64,000 nt of DNA, from positions 45,483 through 109,482 of the forward strand of contig NZ_BJYD01000001.1 in the NCBI RefSeq assembly GCF_007991335.1, written 5' to 3'. Origin of the DNA: Halobacillus faecis. Lineage in GTDB: Bacteria > Bacillota > Bacilli > Bacillales > Halobacillaceae. Under the pieces are notes generated by a model, which did not search any database, had not been told where the DNA came from, and saw nothing but the letters and a program-made list of their open reading frames with translations. The position numbers and the translations under genes are program-made. Positions 26,683-37,134 of this stretch are shown here, one piece after another (position 1 is the first letter of the stretch; the number at the start of each line of letters is the position of its first letter).

Positions 26683-27642
26683 ATGAGTAAGCAGGCCATT
26701 ATGAAAGCTATCAAGGATCACGAAGTCATCATCATCCATCGTCATGTGCGTCCAGACCCGGATGCCTATGGATCGCAGGCTGGTTTAGCTACATTAATTC
26801 AAGCCACTTTTCCACAAAAGCAAGTGTTCATTACCGGCACAGGTGAACCTTCTCTTGAGTTTCTTGCTTCGATGGATGAAGTTCCTGATGAAGCCTTTAA
26901 AGGAGCTCTTACGATCGTGTGCGATACCGCAAACCAGGCTCGTATCGATGACCAACGCTATGATCAGGGAGACGTACTAATAAAAATCGATCACCACCCG
27001 GAAGTAGATGCCTATGGAGATATCCAATGGGTGGACACAACCGCAAGCTCCACCTCGGAAATGATCTATCAATTGTACTCTGAGTTCTCAGAGGAAGGGT
27101 TGGTCCTTAATGATGAGGCAGCTCGACTTCTTTACGCAGGAATTGTAGGGGATACGGGGCGATTCCTTTTTCCGAGTACGACGAAACAGACGCTGTCTTA
27201 TGCAGCGAATCTTGTGAATTTTGAGTTCGATCGACCAACTTTATATAATGAGATGTATAAGACTCCTGTTCATGTTGCCAAGTTGAAAGGATATGTTTTA
27301 CAGAATTTCACCGTGCATGAGGCTGGGTATTCAACGATTCGGCTCGACCGTAATACGTTGGATGAGTTTAACGTTTCTCCTTCGGAAACGAGTCAGCTCG
27401 TAGGTTTGCTTGGGGACATAGAAGGAATGCTTGCATGGGCATTTTTCGTGGAGGAAGAAGAAACCATACGCGTCCGTTTACGCTCGAAAGGGCCGGTAAT
27501 TAATGGGATTGCAGCCAACCATAATGGAGGCGGCCACCCGATGGCCTCAGGTGCTTCAGCTTCTTCTTGGGAAGAAACGGAGGAAATTGCTAAAGAACTT
27601 GAAATGGAATGTCAGAAGTACAAGAACGAGCAGGCGGACTAA
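26683..27642 (+). CDS. nrnA: Bifunctional oligoribonuclease / pAp phosphatase NrnA
   Basis: A 319-residue DHH-DHHA1 phosphoesterase that degrades nano-RNA and 3'-phosphoadenosine 5'-phosphate. The metal motifs are HRHVRPDPDAYGS (about 20-32), VCDTANQAR and KIDHHPEVD; the C-terminal DHHA1 domain shows the substrate-binding GGGHPMASGA. AGAGGAGG precedes the start. Same neighbours as B. subtilis ytqI. Confidence 0.94.
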   Translation: MSKQAIMKAIKDHEVIIIHRHVRPDPDAYGSQAGLATLIQATFPQKQVFITGTGEPSLEFLASMDEVPDEAFKGALTIVCDTANQARIDDQRYDQGDVLIKIDHHPEVDAYGDIQWVDTTASSTSEMIYQLYSEFSEEGLVLNDEAARLLYAGIVGDTGRFLFPSTTKQTLSYAANLVNFEFDRPTLYNEMYKTPVHVAKLKGYVLQNFTVHEAGYSTIRLDRNTLDEFNVSPSETSQLVGLLGDIEGMLAWAFFVEEEETIRVRLRSKGPVINGIAANHNGGGHPMASGASASSWEETEEIAKELEMECQKYKNEQAD

Positions 27643-27656
27643 GCCTGCTCAAGTTT

Positions 27657-28154
27657 CTAACGTTTCAGTTTAATTTCTAGATGCAGCTGCATGGTTTCAG
27701 CTACAATTAATCTCGTCACTTTTAACTCATAAGTGAAATCATCGACAACGTAGTTTTTATTTTCAATCGTTGAAATAATGAGGTCGACTTGATCAGCAAC
27801 GATGGAGACATCTTTTCCTGATACAGTGACGAGTTGATCTTTGACCAACGCATTCAATTGGTGCTGGGTCAACAGGTCCACCTCAAGTTTTTTTGCATTT
27901 GTAAACACGACACTTATTTCTTTAACATTCATGGGCTTCCCTTCTGATTGTTGATCCTGGTTATTTAGGAGAGCTTCATATTTGGTTTCCCATTCACTTA
28001 ATTGTGCCGTCATTTCTATATGTTCTTCTGTATATTTTTGCTGGAGTTGCCCATGAACATAAATGAAAAAGGCATAACCAATAATTGCACCCAACACAAG
28101 ACCTGCAAAAAAACGTCTCCATTCCTTATTTTTATGATAGGCAGGAAAATGCAT
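27657..28154 (-). CDS. ytrI: Sporulation membrane protein YtrI
   Basis: A 165-residue protein with a single N-terminal transmembrane helix (FFAGLVLGAIIGYAFFIYV) and a soluble domain after a short coiled segment. Length, location and partner match B. subtilis YtrI, needed for efficient sporulation. Its start overlaps the ytrH stop by one base, so the pair is co-translated. Confidence 0.88.
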   Translation of the reverse strand: MHFPAYHKNKEWRRFFAGLVLGAIIGYAFFIYVHGQLQQKYTEEHIEMTAQLSEWETKYEALLNNQDQQSEGKPMNVKEISVVFTNAKKLEVDLLTQHQLNALVKDQLVTVSGKDVSIVADQVDLIISTIENKNYVVDDFTYELKVTRLIVAETMQLHLEIKLKR

Positions 28155-28486
28155 TATGTCACCTCATCACCCAATAACCATTCAAAAAGAAGCAGCGCTG
28201 TTTTCACTCCACCCATCGCGGCAATAATAATCATCACCTGCTTGAAGATATCAAAAGTGGAACCGTCAAAAATTCCTTTTTCAAAGTTGCTGATGGCATC
28301 AAATGTTCCACCAATGGCTGCCACGATGGCCCAAATCCTCAACCCTTTTGCAATCCGAAACATGGATGTTAAAGCGGCTTCCCCAGTTAATAAACTTCCT
28401 ATACTTCCGATAATGGTTCCGCCTACGATTACACCGAACGCGATAAAGAAGCATTGAATCATGGATATGACTAAACGATCTTCCAT
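28154..28486 (-). CDS. ytrH: Sporulation protein YtrH
   Basis: A 110-residue membrane protein with three hydrophobic segments (MIQCFFIAFGVIVGGTIIGSIGSLL, LRIWAIVAAIGGTF, VMIIIAAMGGVKTALLLFEWLLG), recognised as the YtrH family. In B. subtilis it is made in the mother cell and is required for normal spores. GAGGGAC precedes the start. Divergent from dnaE. Confidence 0.9.
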   Translation of the reverse strand: MEDRLVISMIQCFFIAFGVIVGGTIIGSIGSLLTGEAALTSMFRIAKGLRIWAIVAAIGGTFDAISNFEKGIFDGSTFDIFKQVMIIIAAMGGVKTALLLFEWLLGDEVT

Positions 28487-28564
28487 CTTGTCCCTCTTTT
28501 CGCTATCTGAAAATTGTCTCTTACCTAACCATTATTCTTTCAACTCTTTCTTTATGCAGAAGGC

Positions 28565-28593
28565 TTTCATCCAAACTCAAGAGTAGCTATAAT
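28565..28593 (+). promoter_or_regulatory. SigA promoter of dnaE
   Basis: TATAAT (28588-28593) with a weak TTTCAT -35 at 17 bp. Confidence 0.5.
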
Positions 28594-28616
28594 TTACATG
28601 AAAGAAGGTGTGCGAA

Positions 28617-31600
28617 ATGACATTTACCCATTTGAATGTGCAATCGGGGTATAGCTTGATGAACAGTACGATTAAAATCAAGGATCTTGTACGAACAGCC
28701 AAAAAATCCGGATTTGGTGCTGTTGCTCTTACTGATCAGGATACGATGAGCGGAGCGGTTTCCTTTTATGAAGAATGTAAGAACGAGGGGGTAAAACCGC
28801 TCATTGGTCTGAAGACCAATGTCATTGATCAATCATTCTCCTTTCCAATGATTCTGTTGGCGGAATCAAACAGAGGGTACCACAACCTGCTCGAAATAAG
28901 TACGATCGTACAAACAGAAAAGGAAAATATTACACTAGAGCAATTGGCTACGTACAAAGAAGGGTTGATTTTCATTCAGATCACCTCAAGTTCTCCGTGG
29001 GCCGAGTCGATTTCTAATCGTATGGCTGACAAAATAGAGGATTCTAGAGCGCGCTGGGTAAATCTCTTAGGGAAGAATCGTTTATACTTGAGTATCCAGG
29101 ATCGTGATCTTCAGTCAGAGCGCCACTTACATACACCTCTAAAAGAATGGGTGAATAGTAACGGAATGAAGGTCGTGGCCATTGGGGATGTGCGTTATTT
29201 GGATCGCGGGGATGCGGATGCTTTCCAATGTTTGCGTGCCATTGAAGAAGGAGTACGGTATAGCCCTGAAAACAATGATCATCATTACTATATGAAGTCT
29301 CAAGAAGACATGGAGAACTTTTTTGGAGAATGGTGGCCGGAAACCCTTGAAACAACGAAGGAAATAGTGGATGCGTGCCAGGTAGAATTGGAATTGAACA
29401 GGCAATTGCTTCCTTCTTATCCTTCTCCAGAAGATAAAAGTTCAGATGAATACTTACGCGAGCTATGTAAAGCTTCACTGCCTCAAAAATACGACGCAGA
29501 TGTTCGCCATCAAGCAGAGGAGCGACTGAATCATGAGCTATCCATCATCGCATCAATGGGCTTCAGTGATTATTTCTTAATCGTTTGGGATTTCATCAGT
29601 TACGCGAGGGAAAATGGGATTCATGCAGGTCCGGGTCGTGGTTCTGCGGCGGGATCCATCGTCTCCTATTTGCTGGGGATTACTCAGGTGGATCCGGTAG
29701 CGTATCACTTGTTATTTGAACGATTTCTCAATCCAGAAAGAATTACGATGCCTGATATAGATATTGACTTTCCGGATCATCGTAGGGACGAGGTGATCTC
29801 CTATGTAGCTGAGAAATATGGGAGTGATCATGTGGCTCAAATTTGTACATTTGGTACGTTTGCGGCCAGGGGTGTTTTAAGAGAGTTGTTCAAGGTATTG
29901 AAAATAGATGAAAGTGATGCCTCTTTCATCCTTCATCAAATTCCTAAAACGACTACTTCTTCACTCGTGGAAGTCGTGAAGAAATCGGAGGATCTGAAAG
30001 AGTATATTAGAAACTCGGAACGTTTAAAGTTGTTGTTTCGAGTGGCTACGAAGCTTGAAGGGCTTCCGCGACATGTATCAACCCATGCGGCCGGTGTCGT
30101 TTTAAGTGAAGAACCACTAGTGAACTATACGGCTCTATTGAAAAGTCAGGGTCCTGTATCTTTAACCCAATATGCCATGGGGGACCTGGAAAAAGTGGGA
30201 CTTCTCAAAATAGACTTTTTAGGTCTCAGGAATCTTTCTTTCCTTGAAAGAATGGAACGGAAAGTAAAACGATATCGTCAAAAGGATTTTTCAATTAATC
30301 ATATTCCGCTGGATGACGGTCCAACTTTTGATCTCTTAAAAGAAGGAAGAACCAATGGAGTTTTTCAATTGGAGTCTCAAGGAATGAAAAATGTGCTGCT
30401 TCGTTTAAAACCGAGTCATTTTGAAGATGTTGTTGCAGTTAACGCGCTGTACAGACCAGGCCCGATGGAATATATTCCTTTGTATATTGATCGGAAGCAT
30501 GGAAGGGAAAAGATTGAATACCCACATCCTGATTTAAAGCCGATTCTTGACCGTACGTTTGGGGTACTGGTTTATCAAGAGCAGATCATGGAAGTCGCTC
30601 GTCGTGTGGCAGGATACTCTTTAGGTGAAGCTGATCTCTTAAGACGGGCAGTGAGTAAAAAGCAAGGCAATGTTTTGGAAGAAGAACGGTTGACCTTTGT
30701 CCACGGTTGTAAGGAAAAAGGCTATGTTGATTCGATTGCTCAACAGTTATTCGATTGGATTGTCAAGTTCTCCAATTATGGATTCAACAGAAGCCACGCC
30801 GTTGCGTACAGCTTGATTTCTTACAGACTAGCATACATGAAAGCCCATTATCCTTCTTATTTTATGGCAGAGTTGATGAATGCTCATCTAGGAGATCATG
30901 AAAAGATGACGTTATATATTCGTGAAGCCAGAGATATGAACGTTAAGGTTAAGGCTCCATCTGTGAATAAAAGTCAAGCTTTGAATCACGATGACTCAGG
31001 AGAAATCAGAATTGGAATGACAGCTGTCAAAGGGGTTGGCTACCAGGCCGCCCAAGCAATCATTGAAGAGAGAATGAAGGGACCTTTTCGGAACCTTAAC
31101 GATTTCTGCCTCCGTGTTGACGGAAAGGTTGTTTCAAGAAAGGTGATTGAAAACCTTGTTCTTGCGGGCGCCTTCGACGACCTTCACCAAAATAGAGCGA
31201 GCGTTCTTGCAAGCATTGACCAAGCTTTAGAGCAGGGCGAGCTTTTTAAGGAATTTCAAGATCAACCTGGATTTTTCGGAAATGAGCTGGACATGGAAAT
31301 GGTGGAAGTGGATCCTTTCCCACCTTTGAAGCGTTTGTCGATGGAGAAAGAAGTATTAGGCACCTACATGTCTCAACACCCATTGGGACATCAACGGAAA
31401 GAACTTGATGAGGAGGGGGTTCTTCCGGTTCGACAGGCGCACCGTCTTAGAAGGAAACAAGTCGAGGTTGCCGCAGTTATTGATGGTCTCCGCGAAATAC
31501 GCACAAAACGAGGCGACCCGATGGCGTTTTTGACCATTAGTGATGAAACCGCGGAAATGGATGCTGTTCTTTTTCCGGAAAACTATCGAAATTTAAAAGT

Positions 31601-31970
31601 TTGGATGAAAGAACAGATGCTCGTCCATTTACAGGGGAAAGTCGATGAAAGAAAAGGACAGAAACAATTGATCATTAACCATGCGGCCCCTTTAGGGATG
31701 GATGAAGTTCCACAGAGACAAAAACAACGACTTTTTATCAAGGTGACGGAAGAACAGGAGCGCTATTCTATAGAAAAATTGAAAAAGCTTGCTGAATATT
31801 TCCCGGGGAATACACCAATCTTCATTTTTCGATCCGAAGATCGAGTGACTTATAAACTGGATGAAACCTATTGTCTTGAAGTGAATGACGTCTCGATGGG
31901 GAAATTGAATGAATTTTTCGGGGAGTCATCCGTAGCAGTCAGACCTGTGAAAGCAGGGCCAGATCAATAA
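28617..31970 (+). CDS. dnaE: DNA polymerase III subunit alpha, DnaE type
   Basis: The DnaE replicase that in Bacillus extends RNA primers on the lagging strand before PolC takes over. The 1117-residue protein has an N-terminal PHP domain (FTHLNVQSGYSLMNS), the palm with the catalytic aspartates in PDIDIDFPDHRRDEV and KVGLLKIDFLGLRNLSFL, the fingers and beta-binding region, an HhH segment (GVGYQAAQAI) and a C-terminal OB fold. The PHP metal ligands are incomplete (GYSLMNS lacks the second histidine), so proofreading there is unlikely. AAGAAGGTG supports the ATG start. B. subtilis DnaE has 1115 aa. Confidence 0.96.
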   Translation: MTFTHLNVQSGYSLMNSTIKIKDLVRTAKKSGFGAVALTDQDTMSGAVSFYEECKNEGVKPLIGLKTNVIDQSFSFPMILLAESNRGYHNLLEISTIVQTEKENITLEQLATYKEGLIFIQITSSSPWAESISNRMADKIEDSRARWVNLLGKNRLYLSIQDRDLQSERHLHTPLKEWVNSNGMKVVAIGDVRYLDRGDADAFQCLRAIEEGVRYSPENNDHHYYMKSQEDMENFFGEWWPETLETTKEIVDACQVELELNRQLLPSYPSPEDKSSDEYLRELCKASLPQKYDADVRHQAEERLNHELSIIASMGFSDYFLIVWDFISYARENGIHAGPGRGSAAGSIVSYLLGITQVDPVAYHLLFERFLNPERITMPDIDIDFPDHRRDEVISYVAEKYGSDHVAQICTFGTFAARGVLRELFKVLKIDESDASFILHQIPKTTTSSLVEVVKKSEDLKEYIRNSERLKLLFRVATKLEGLPRHVSTHAAGVVLSEEPLVNYTALLKSQGPVSLTQYAMGDLEKVGLLKIDFLGLRNLSFLERMERKVKRYRQKDFSINHIPLDDGPTFDLLKEGRTNGVFQLESQGMKNVLLRLKPSHFEDVVAVNALYRPGPMEYIPLYIDRKHGREKIEYPHPDLKPILDRTFGVLVYQEQIMEVARRVAGYSLGEADLLRRAVSKKQGNVLEEERLTFVHGCKEKGYVDSIAQQLFDWIVKFSNYGFNRSHAVAYSLISYRLAYMKAHYPSYFMAELMNAHLGDHEKMTLYIREARDMNVKVKAPSVNKSQALNHDDSGEIRIGMTAVKGVGYQAAQAIIEERMKGPFRNLNDFCLRVDGKVVSRKVIENLVLAGAFDDLHQNRASVLASIDQALEQGELFKEFQDQPGFFGNELDMEMVEVDPFPPLKRLSMEKEVLGTYMSQHPLGHQRKELDEEGVLPVRQAHRLRRKQVEVAAVIDGLREIRTKRGDPMAFLTISDETAEMDAVLFPENYRNLKVWMKEQMLVHLQGKVDERKGQKQLIINHAAPLGMDEVPQRQKQRLFIKVTEEQERYSIEKLKKLAEYFPGNTPIFIFRSEDRVTYKLDETYCLEVNDVSMGKLNEFFGESSVAVRPVKAGPDQ

Positions 31971-31996
31971 AACCTCAGTCCGGATTTTTGTATTTC

Positions 31997-32024
31997 TTTA
32001 CACGCTATATTCATCTGTTATAAT
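31997..32024 (+). promoter_or_regulatory. Strong SigA promoter of ytsJ
   Basis: TTTACA, 16 bp, TATAAT with TGT directly before the -10 (extended -10). Confidence 0.75.
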
Positions 32025-32035
32025 TAAGAGGTTAA

Positions 32036-32052
32036 TGGTGGTCAGACCACCA
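32036..32052. promoter_or_regulatory. GntR/FadR-type operator overlapping the ytsJ start site
   Basis: TGGTGGTCAGACCACCA is a perfect 17-bp palindrome whose core TGGTCAGACCA fits the TGGTNNNACCA pattern of FadR-subfamily GntR regulators. It starts 12 bp after the -10, so binding would block transcription. A FadR-like gene lies directly downstream of ytsJ. Confidence 0.65.
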
Positions 32053-32090
32053 AGGTCGGTTCACTATAAGTTTAAAAGGAGAGTGTCGTC

Positions 32091-33329
32091 GTGTCGAATT
32101 TAAGAGATGAAGCTTTGCATATACACCGTGTCAATAAAGGGAAACTTGAAACCCATTCGAAAGTTCCTGTCAGAAATGCCAGAGACTTGAGTCTTGCCTA
32201 CTCCCCTGGAGTGGCAGAGCCTTGTAAAGAGATTTATGACCATAAAGATACGGTGTACGATTATACAATGAAAGGCAATATGGTAGCCGTTGTTAGTGAT
32301 GGATCAGCTGTTCTTGGTCTTGGAAATATTGGTCCTGAGGCTGCCCTGCCAGTCATGGAAGGGAAAGCTGCTTTATTCAAGAGCTTTGCAGGAGTAGATG
32401 CATTCCCCATTTGTTTGAACACGCGTGATATTGACCAGATCGTTCAGACAGTGAAATTGATGGAACCTACTTTTGGCGGTGTGAACTTGGAAGATATCGC
32501 TGCACCCAACTGCTTCATCATCGAAGATCGACTAAAGAAAGAAACGAATATTCCAATCTTCCATGACGACCAACATGGGACGGCAATCGTTACAGTAGCA
32601 GGATTAATGAATGCATTAAAAATAACTGGAAAAACCTTCTCAGAAATCAAAGTGGTGGCTAATGGCGCCGGAGCTGCAGGAATTGCTATTATTAAATTGC
32701 TCTATCATTTCGGTGTTCGTGACATCATCATGTGTGACTCCAAAGGAGCTATTTTCGAAGGCCGCGATTATGGAATGAACGATGTAAAAGATGAAATTGC
32801 TAAAATTACGAATAAAGACCGTACAGAAGGGAATCTTGAAGAAGTCATGGAAGGTGCGGATGTGTTCATTGGGGTATCCGTCGGAGGGCTGCTATCAAAA
32901 GAGACCGTATCTAAAATGAACGATGATTCGATCATCTTTGCCATGGCGAATCCTGAACCTGAAATTATGCCGGAAGATGCAAAAGAAGCCGGAGCGCGTG
33001 TCATCGGGACAGGCCGTTCTGACTTTCCTAATCAGGTAAATAATGTGCTTGCATTCCCGGGGATTTTCCGTGGTGCATTGGATGTAAGAGCAACTCGAAT
33101 CAATGAAAAGATGAAGATTGCTGCGGCCGAAGCCATTGCCTCCTTAGTAAGTGAGGATGAGTTGAGTGAGGATTACGTAATCCCTGCACCATTCGATCCA
33201 CGGGTGGCACCAGCAGTTGCTGCAAGTGTAGCGAAAGCGGCGATGGAGTCCGGGGTCGCCCGTCATCACGTAGACCCTGAAGAAGTGGCAGAAAAAACTA
33301 GACAACTGACTTTAATTGACGAAGATTGA
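32091..33329 (+). CDS. ytsJ: NADP-dependent malic enzyme YtsJ
   Basis: Oxidative decarboxylation of malate to pyruvate with reduction of NADP. The 412-residue protein has the malic motif SLAYSPGVAEPC, the metal-binding IFHDDQHGTAIV and the Rossmann motif VVANGAGAAGIAI near residue 190. In B. subtilis YtsJ is the main NADPH-forming malic enzyme. AAAAGGAGAG precedes the GTG start. A strong promoter with a GntR-type operator stands upstream; the GntR gene and accDA follow in the same direction, suggesting shared control of malate-derived NADPH and malonyl-CoA synthesis. Confidence 0.95.
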   Translation: MSNLRDEALHIHRVNKGKLETHSKVPVRNARDLSLAYSPGVAEPCKEIYDHKDTVYDYTMKGNMVAVVSDGSAVLGLGNIGPEAALPVMEGKAALFKSFAGVDAFPICLNTRDIDQIVQTVKLMEPTFGGVNLEDIAAPNCFIIEDRLKKETNIPIFHDDQHGTAIVTVAGLMNALKITGKTFSEIKVVANGAGAAGIAIIKLLYHFGVRDIIMCDSKGAIFEGRDYGMNDVKDEIAKITNKDRTEGNLEEVMEGADVFIGVSVGGLLSKETVSKMNDDSIIFAMANPEPEIMPEDAKEAGARVIGTGRSDFPNQVNNVLAFPGIFRGALDVRATRINEKMKIAAAEAIASLVSEDELSEDYVIPAPFDPRVAPAVAASVAKAAMESGVARHHVDPEEVAEKTRQLTLIDED

Positions 33330-33408
33330 TATGAGAAGGGGGAGCCTTTCGGTTTCTCCTTCTACATAAATTGATTGTGGTTAGAGATGAAAAGAGGTGT
33401 CCGGGAAC

Positions 33409-34005
33409 GTGACCCAGGAGCAGCGAGGAAAAGTTTATGAAGGTGTTCTTCAACAATTGAAATCATACATTGAAGAGCATCGGTTAAAGCCTGGAGATAA
33501 GCTCCCTTCAGAACGAGAATTGAGTGAACAGTTGAATGTAGGCAGATCATCAATTCGTGAGGCCTTTCGAGCGATGGAGCTTCTTGGGTTGATTGAAACC
33601 AGAAGGGGTGAGGGCACCTATATGAGAGCCTATCGCCCTTACCATATGGTTGAACTGCTTTCCAATTTTTTACTTAATGAATCGAGGACCAAGAGTGAGT
33701 TGATGACCGCTAAACAAATGATAGAAAAAGAAGTTCTGTTCTTGTTGAACGGGAATTTGGACAGCCGGAATTGGATTGAGTTAAAAGCAATCATTTCCGG
33801 CCATTCATACACACAGAGACACCAAAAGGTATTTGAATATTTATTCAGCCTCTGTGATCAACCTCTCCTTCTTTCGATGTGGCAATTCATCTCAGGATTT
33901 ACCCATACTGTCCATGATGTAAACTATTCGGATGAATGGTATGAAGAATTGGTGAACGTCATGGAGGAAGAAGATACATTGAAAATTATACGTCTATTTC
34001 AATAA
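33409..34005 (+). CDS. GntR-family (FadR-like) transcriptional regulator
   Basis: A 198-residue regulator with an N-terminal winged helix (LKPGDKLPSERELSEQLNVGRSSIREAFRAMELLGLIETRRGEGTYM split here into its conserved parts KLPSERELSEQL, RSSIREAFRAME and GLIETRRGEGTY). The C-terminal helical domain resembles FadR/FCD but is short and lacks an obvious set of metal-binding histidines. The second GTG is used because AAGAGGTG is at better spacing. It sits between ytsJ and accD, and the 17-bp palindrome before ytsJ is the natural candidate for its operator. Confidence 0.85.
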   Translation: MTQEQRGKVYEGVLQQLKSYIEEHRLKPGDKLPSERELSEQLNVGRSSIREAFRAMELLGLIETRRGEGTYMRAYRPYHMVELLSNFLLNESRTKSELMTAKQMIEKEVLFLLNGNLDSRNWIELKAIISGHSYTQRHQKVFEYLFSLCDQPLLLSMWQFISGFTHTVHDVNYSDEWYEELVNVMEEEDTLKIIRLFQ

Positions 34006-34107
34006 TCGTATCGTGTCGAATCTACTTCGACAGAATGAGTCATATTACGAAATGGAATTTATGTATATTGATAAGAAAGGAAGCTTTGTCCCAAAGGAGG
34101 AATCACC

Positions 34108-34968
34108 TTGCTAAGAGACTTTTTCAGCAAGAAAAAAAGATACGCATCCATTCCCAGCCAAGAAGCAAAGCAGGATGTACCTGAAGGTTTGATGCAGAAA
34201 TGCCCAAACTGCCAAAAAATCTTTTATAGAAAAGAATTAAATCGAAATATGAATGTTTGCCCTCATTGTGATCATCATCATCGTCTTAGTGCTTATGAAC
34301 GCATCCAACATTTATTTGATGAGGAATCCTTTGTAGAATGGGACAAGCACATGATCTCAAATAACCCATTGCATTTCCCGGAATATGAAGAAAAACTGGA
34401 AAAAGACCGTCAGAAGTCTGACCTGAATGAAGCAGTGGTTACCGGAAAGGCAAAATTGAATGGCATGGAAACAGCAGTGGCTGTAATGGATGCCCGTTTT
34501 CGAATGGGGAGTATGGGTTCGGTCGTAGGTGAAAAGATCACGAATGCCATCGAGAATGCTAGAAAGGAAAATATTCCATTTATCATTTTTACAGCATCCG
34601 GTGGAGCAAGGATGCAGGAGGGTGTTCTCAGCCTTATGCAGATGGGGAAAACATCTGTTGCTCTCCAGCGCCTCCATGCTGATGGTGGTCTTTTCATTTC
34701 AGTCATGACTCACCCGACAACTGGTGGAGTTTCAGCGAGCTTTGCCTCACTTGGAGATTATAATTTTGCAGAGCCAGGTGCTTTGATTGGATTTGCGGGT
34801 CGGAGAATCATTGAACAAACGATTCGCGAAAAACTGCCAGAAGACTTCCAGACTGCTGAATTTCTTCTAGAGCATGGTCAATTAGACAAAGTCATTCACA
34901 GACATGACTTGAAAAAGACATTAACGACGGTTCTTGATCTTCATAATGTGGGAGGTGACCAATCGTGA
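34108..34968 (+). CDS. accD: Acetyl-CoA carboxylase carboxyltransferase subunit beta
   Basis: With AccA it transfers the carboxyl group from biotin to acetyl-CoA, giving malonyl-CoA for fatty acid synthesis. The 286-residue protein has the N-terminal four-cysteine zinc ribbon (CPNC...CPHC, about residues 31-55) and the crotonase-like core with [10 protein letters not shown] and [20 protein letters not shown] precedes the TTG start. The last codons overlap the accA GTG by four bases, so the two subunits are coupled. Confidence 0.96.
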   Translation: MLRDFFSKKKRYASIPSQEAKQDVPEGLMQKCPNCQKIFYRKELNRNMNVCPHCDHHHRLSAYERIQHLFDEESFVEWDKHMISNNPLHFPEYEEKLEKDRQKSDLNEAVVTGKAKLNGMETAVAVMDARFRMGSMGSVVGEKITNAIENARKENIPFIIFTASGGARMQEGVLSLMQMGKTSVALQRLHADGGLFISVMTHPTTGGVSASFASLGDYNFAEPGALIGFAGRRIIEQTIREKLPEDFQTAEFLLEHGQLDKVIHRHDLKKTLTTVLDLHNVGGDQS

Positions 34969-35927
34969 AGCACGTACTTGAATTCGAGAAACCTGTCATT
35001 GCATTAAGAGAGAAGATCTCTGATTTGAAGCGGCTGACTGAGAATAGTGAAATGGATCTAAGCGACGAAATCGTCACACTAGAGAAACGATTGGAAAGAC
35101 TTGAAACAGATGTGTATGACAGGATGGCTCCATGGGATCGTGTACAAATGGCACGCCACCCTGAAAGACCGACAACGCTTGATTATATTGAATATCTATT
35201 CACAGATTTCCTTGAGCTTCATGGGGATCGTAATTTTGGGGACGATGCCGCGATTGTCTCTGGAATTGCTAAGTTCAAAGGTCAGCCCGTAACCGTAATC
35301 GGTCACCAGAGAGGAAAAGATACAAAAGAAAACATTCGTCGTAACTTTGGTATGCCGCATCCTGAAGGGTACAGAAAAGCTCTCCGTTTAATGAAACAGG
35401 CGGATAAATTCAAAAGACCGATCATTACATTTATTGATACAAAAGGAGCTTACCCAGGAAAAGCAGCAGAAGAAAGAGGTCAAAGTGAAGCGATTGCGAG
35501 AAACTTGATGGAAATGGCAGGACTCACAGTTCCGGTCATTTGTATAGTGATCGGTGAAGGTGGTAGTGGGGGTGCCCTCGGTCTTGGCATCGGAGATCGC
35601 ATTTTCATGCTTGAAAATTCCACTTATTCCGTAATATCTCCTGAAGGGGCTTCCTCTATTTTATGGAAGGATGCAGGCCTTGCCCAAGAAGCAGCAGAAT
35701 CCATGAAAATCACATCTTATGATTTGAAAAAATTAAATGTGATCGATGGTGTCATTCCAGAGGTAAGAGGAGGAGCACACAGGGATATCCAGGCCCAGGC
35801 CCAGGAAATTGAGAAAATCCTTTCCAACTCTTTAGAAACGTTGAGCGCTCTTGAAGTTGACGAACTATTAGAAAAACGTTTCTTAAAATATAAAAATATT
35901 GGCGATTACACCTATCTTGATTTATAA
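34965..35927 (+). CDS. accA: Acetyl-CoA carboxylase carboxyltransferase subunit alpha
   Basis: Partner of AccD. The 320-residue protein has the N-terminal helical segment, then [16 protein letters not shown], the biotin-site region [22 protein letters not shown] in parts, and [17 protein letters not shown] forming the oxyanion loop. GGGAGGTGACC precedes the GTG start within accD. Terminator follows at 35.96 kb, so the transcript probably ends here. Confidence 0.96.
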   Translation: MKHVLEFEKPVIALREKISDLKRLTENSEMDLSDEIVTLEKRLERLETDVYDRMAPWDRVQMARHPERPTTLDYIEYLFTDFLELHGDRNFGDDAAIVSGIAKFKGQPVTVIGHQRGKDTKENIRRNFGMPHPEGYRKALRLMKQADKFKRPIITFIDTKGAYPGKAAEERGQSEAIARNLMEMAGLTVPVICIVIGEGGSGGALGLGIGDRIFMLENSTYSVISPEGASSILWKDAGLAQEAAESMKITSYDLKKLNVIDGVIPEVRGGAHRDIQAQAQEIEKILSNSLETLSALEVDELLEKRFLKYKNIGDYTYLDL

Positions 35928-35960
35928 TAGGATGGTTGAAAATAATAAGTCCGTAAAGAA

Positions 35961-35985
35961 AGGTCGCACTTTGGTGCGACTTTTC
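35961..35985 (+). terminator. Terminator after accA
   Basis: GTCGCAC-TTTG-GTGCGAC followed by TTTTCG. Confidence 0.8.
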
Positions 35986-36056
35986 GCATCTTAACAGGAT
36001 GGTAACGCTATCATTGATGAATGGAATGTTGAAGTTTTATTAATTGTATAGACTAG

Positions 36057-36071
36057 AGGATAGGCTATCCT
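36057..36071. promoter_or_regulatory. 15-bp palindrome upstream of pfkA
   Basis: AGGATAG-G-CTATCCT is a perfect dyad about 75 bp before pfkA, just after an AT-rich stretch that could hold the promoter. It could be an operator or a leader hairpin; no known regulator motif is assigned. Confidence 0.35.
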
Positions 36072-36125
36072 TATAAAAATAGACGGAGGTTTCGATTCAT
36101 CTTTGGTTGGGGACAACATAATTAG

Positions 36126-37106
<981 letters not shown>

Positions 37107-37134
37107 TGCAAGAGGCACTTGAGGAGGAAATAAA

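Noticed and set aside
27628..27652. GAGCAGGC/GCCTGCTC hairpin at the nrnA stop as a terminator
   Set aside because: The stem includes the stop codon but there is no proper T-run on either strand; too weak to list.
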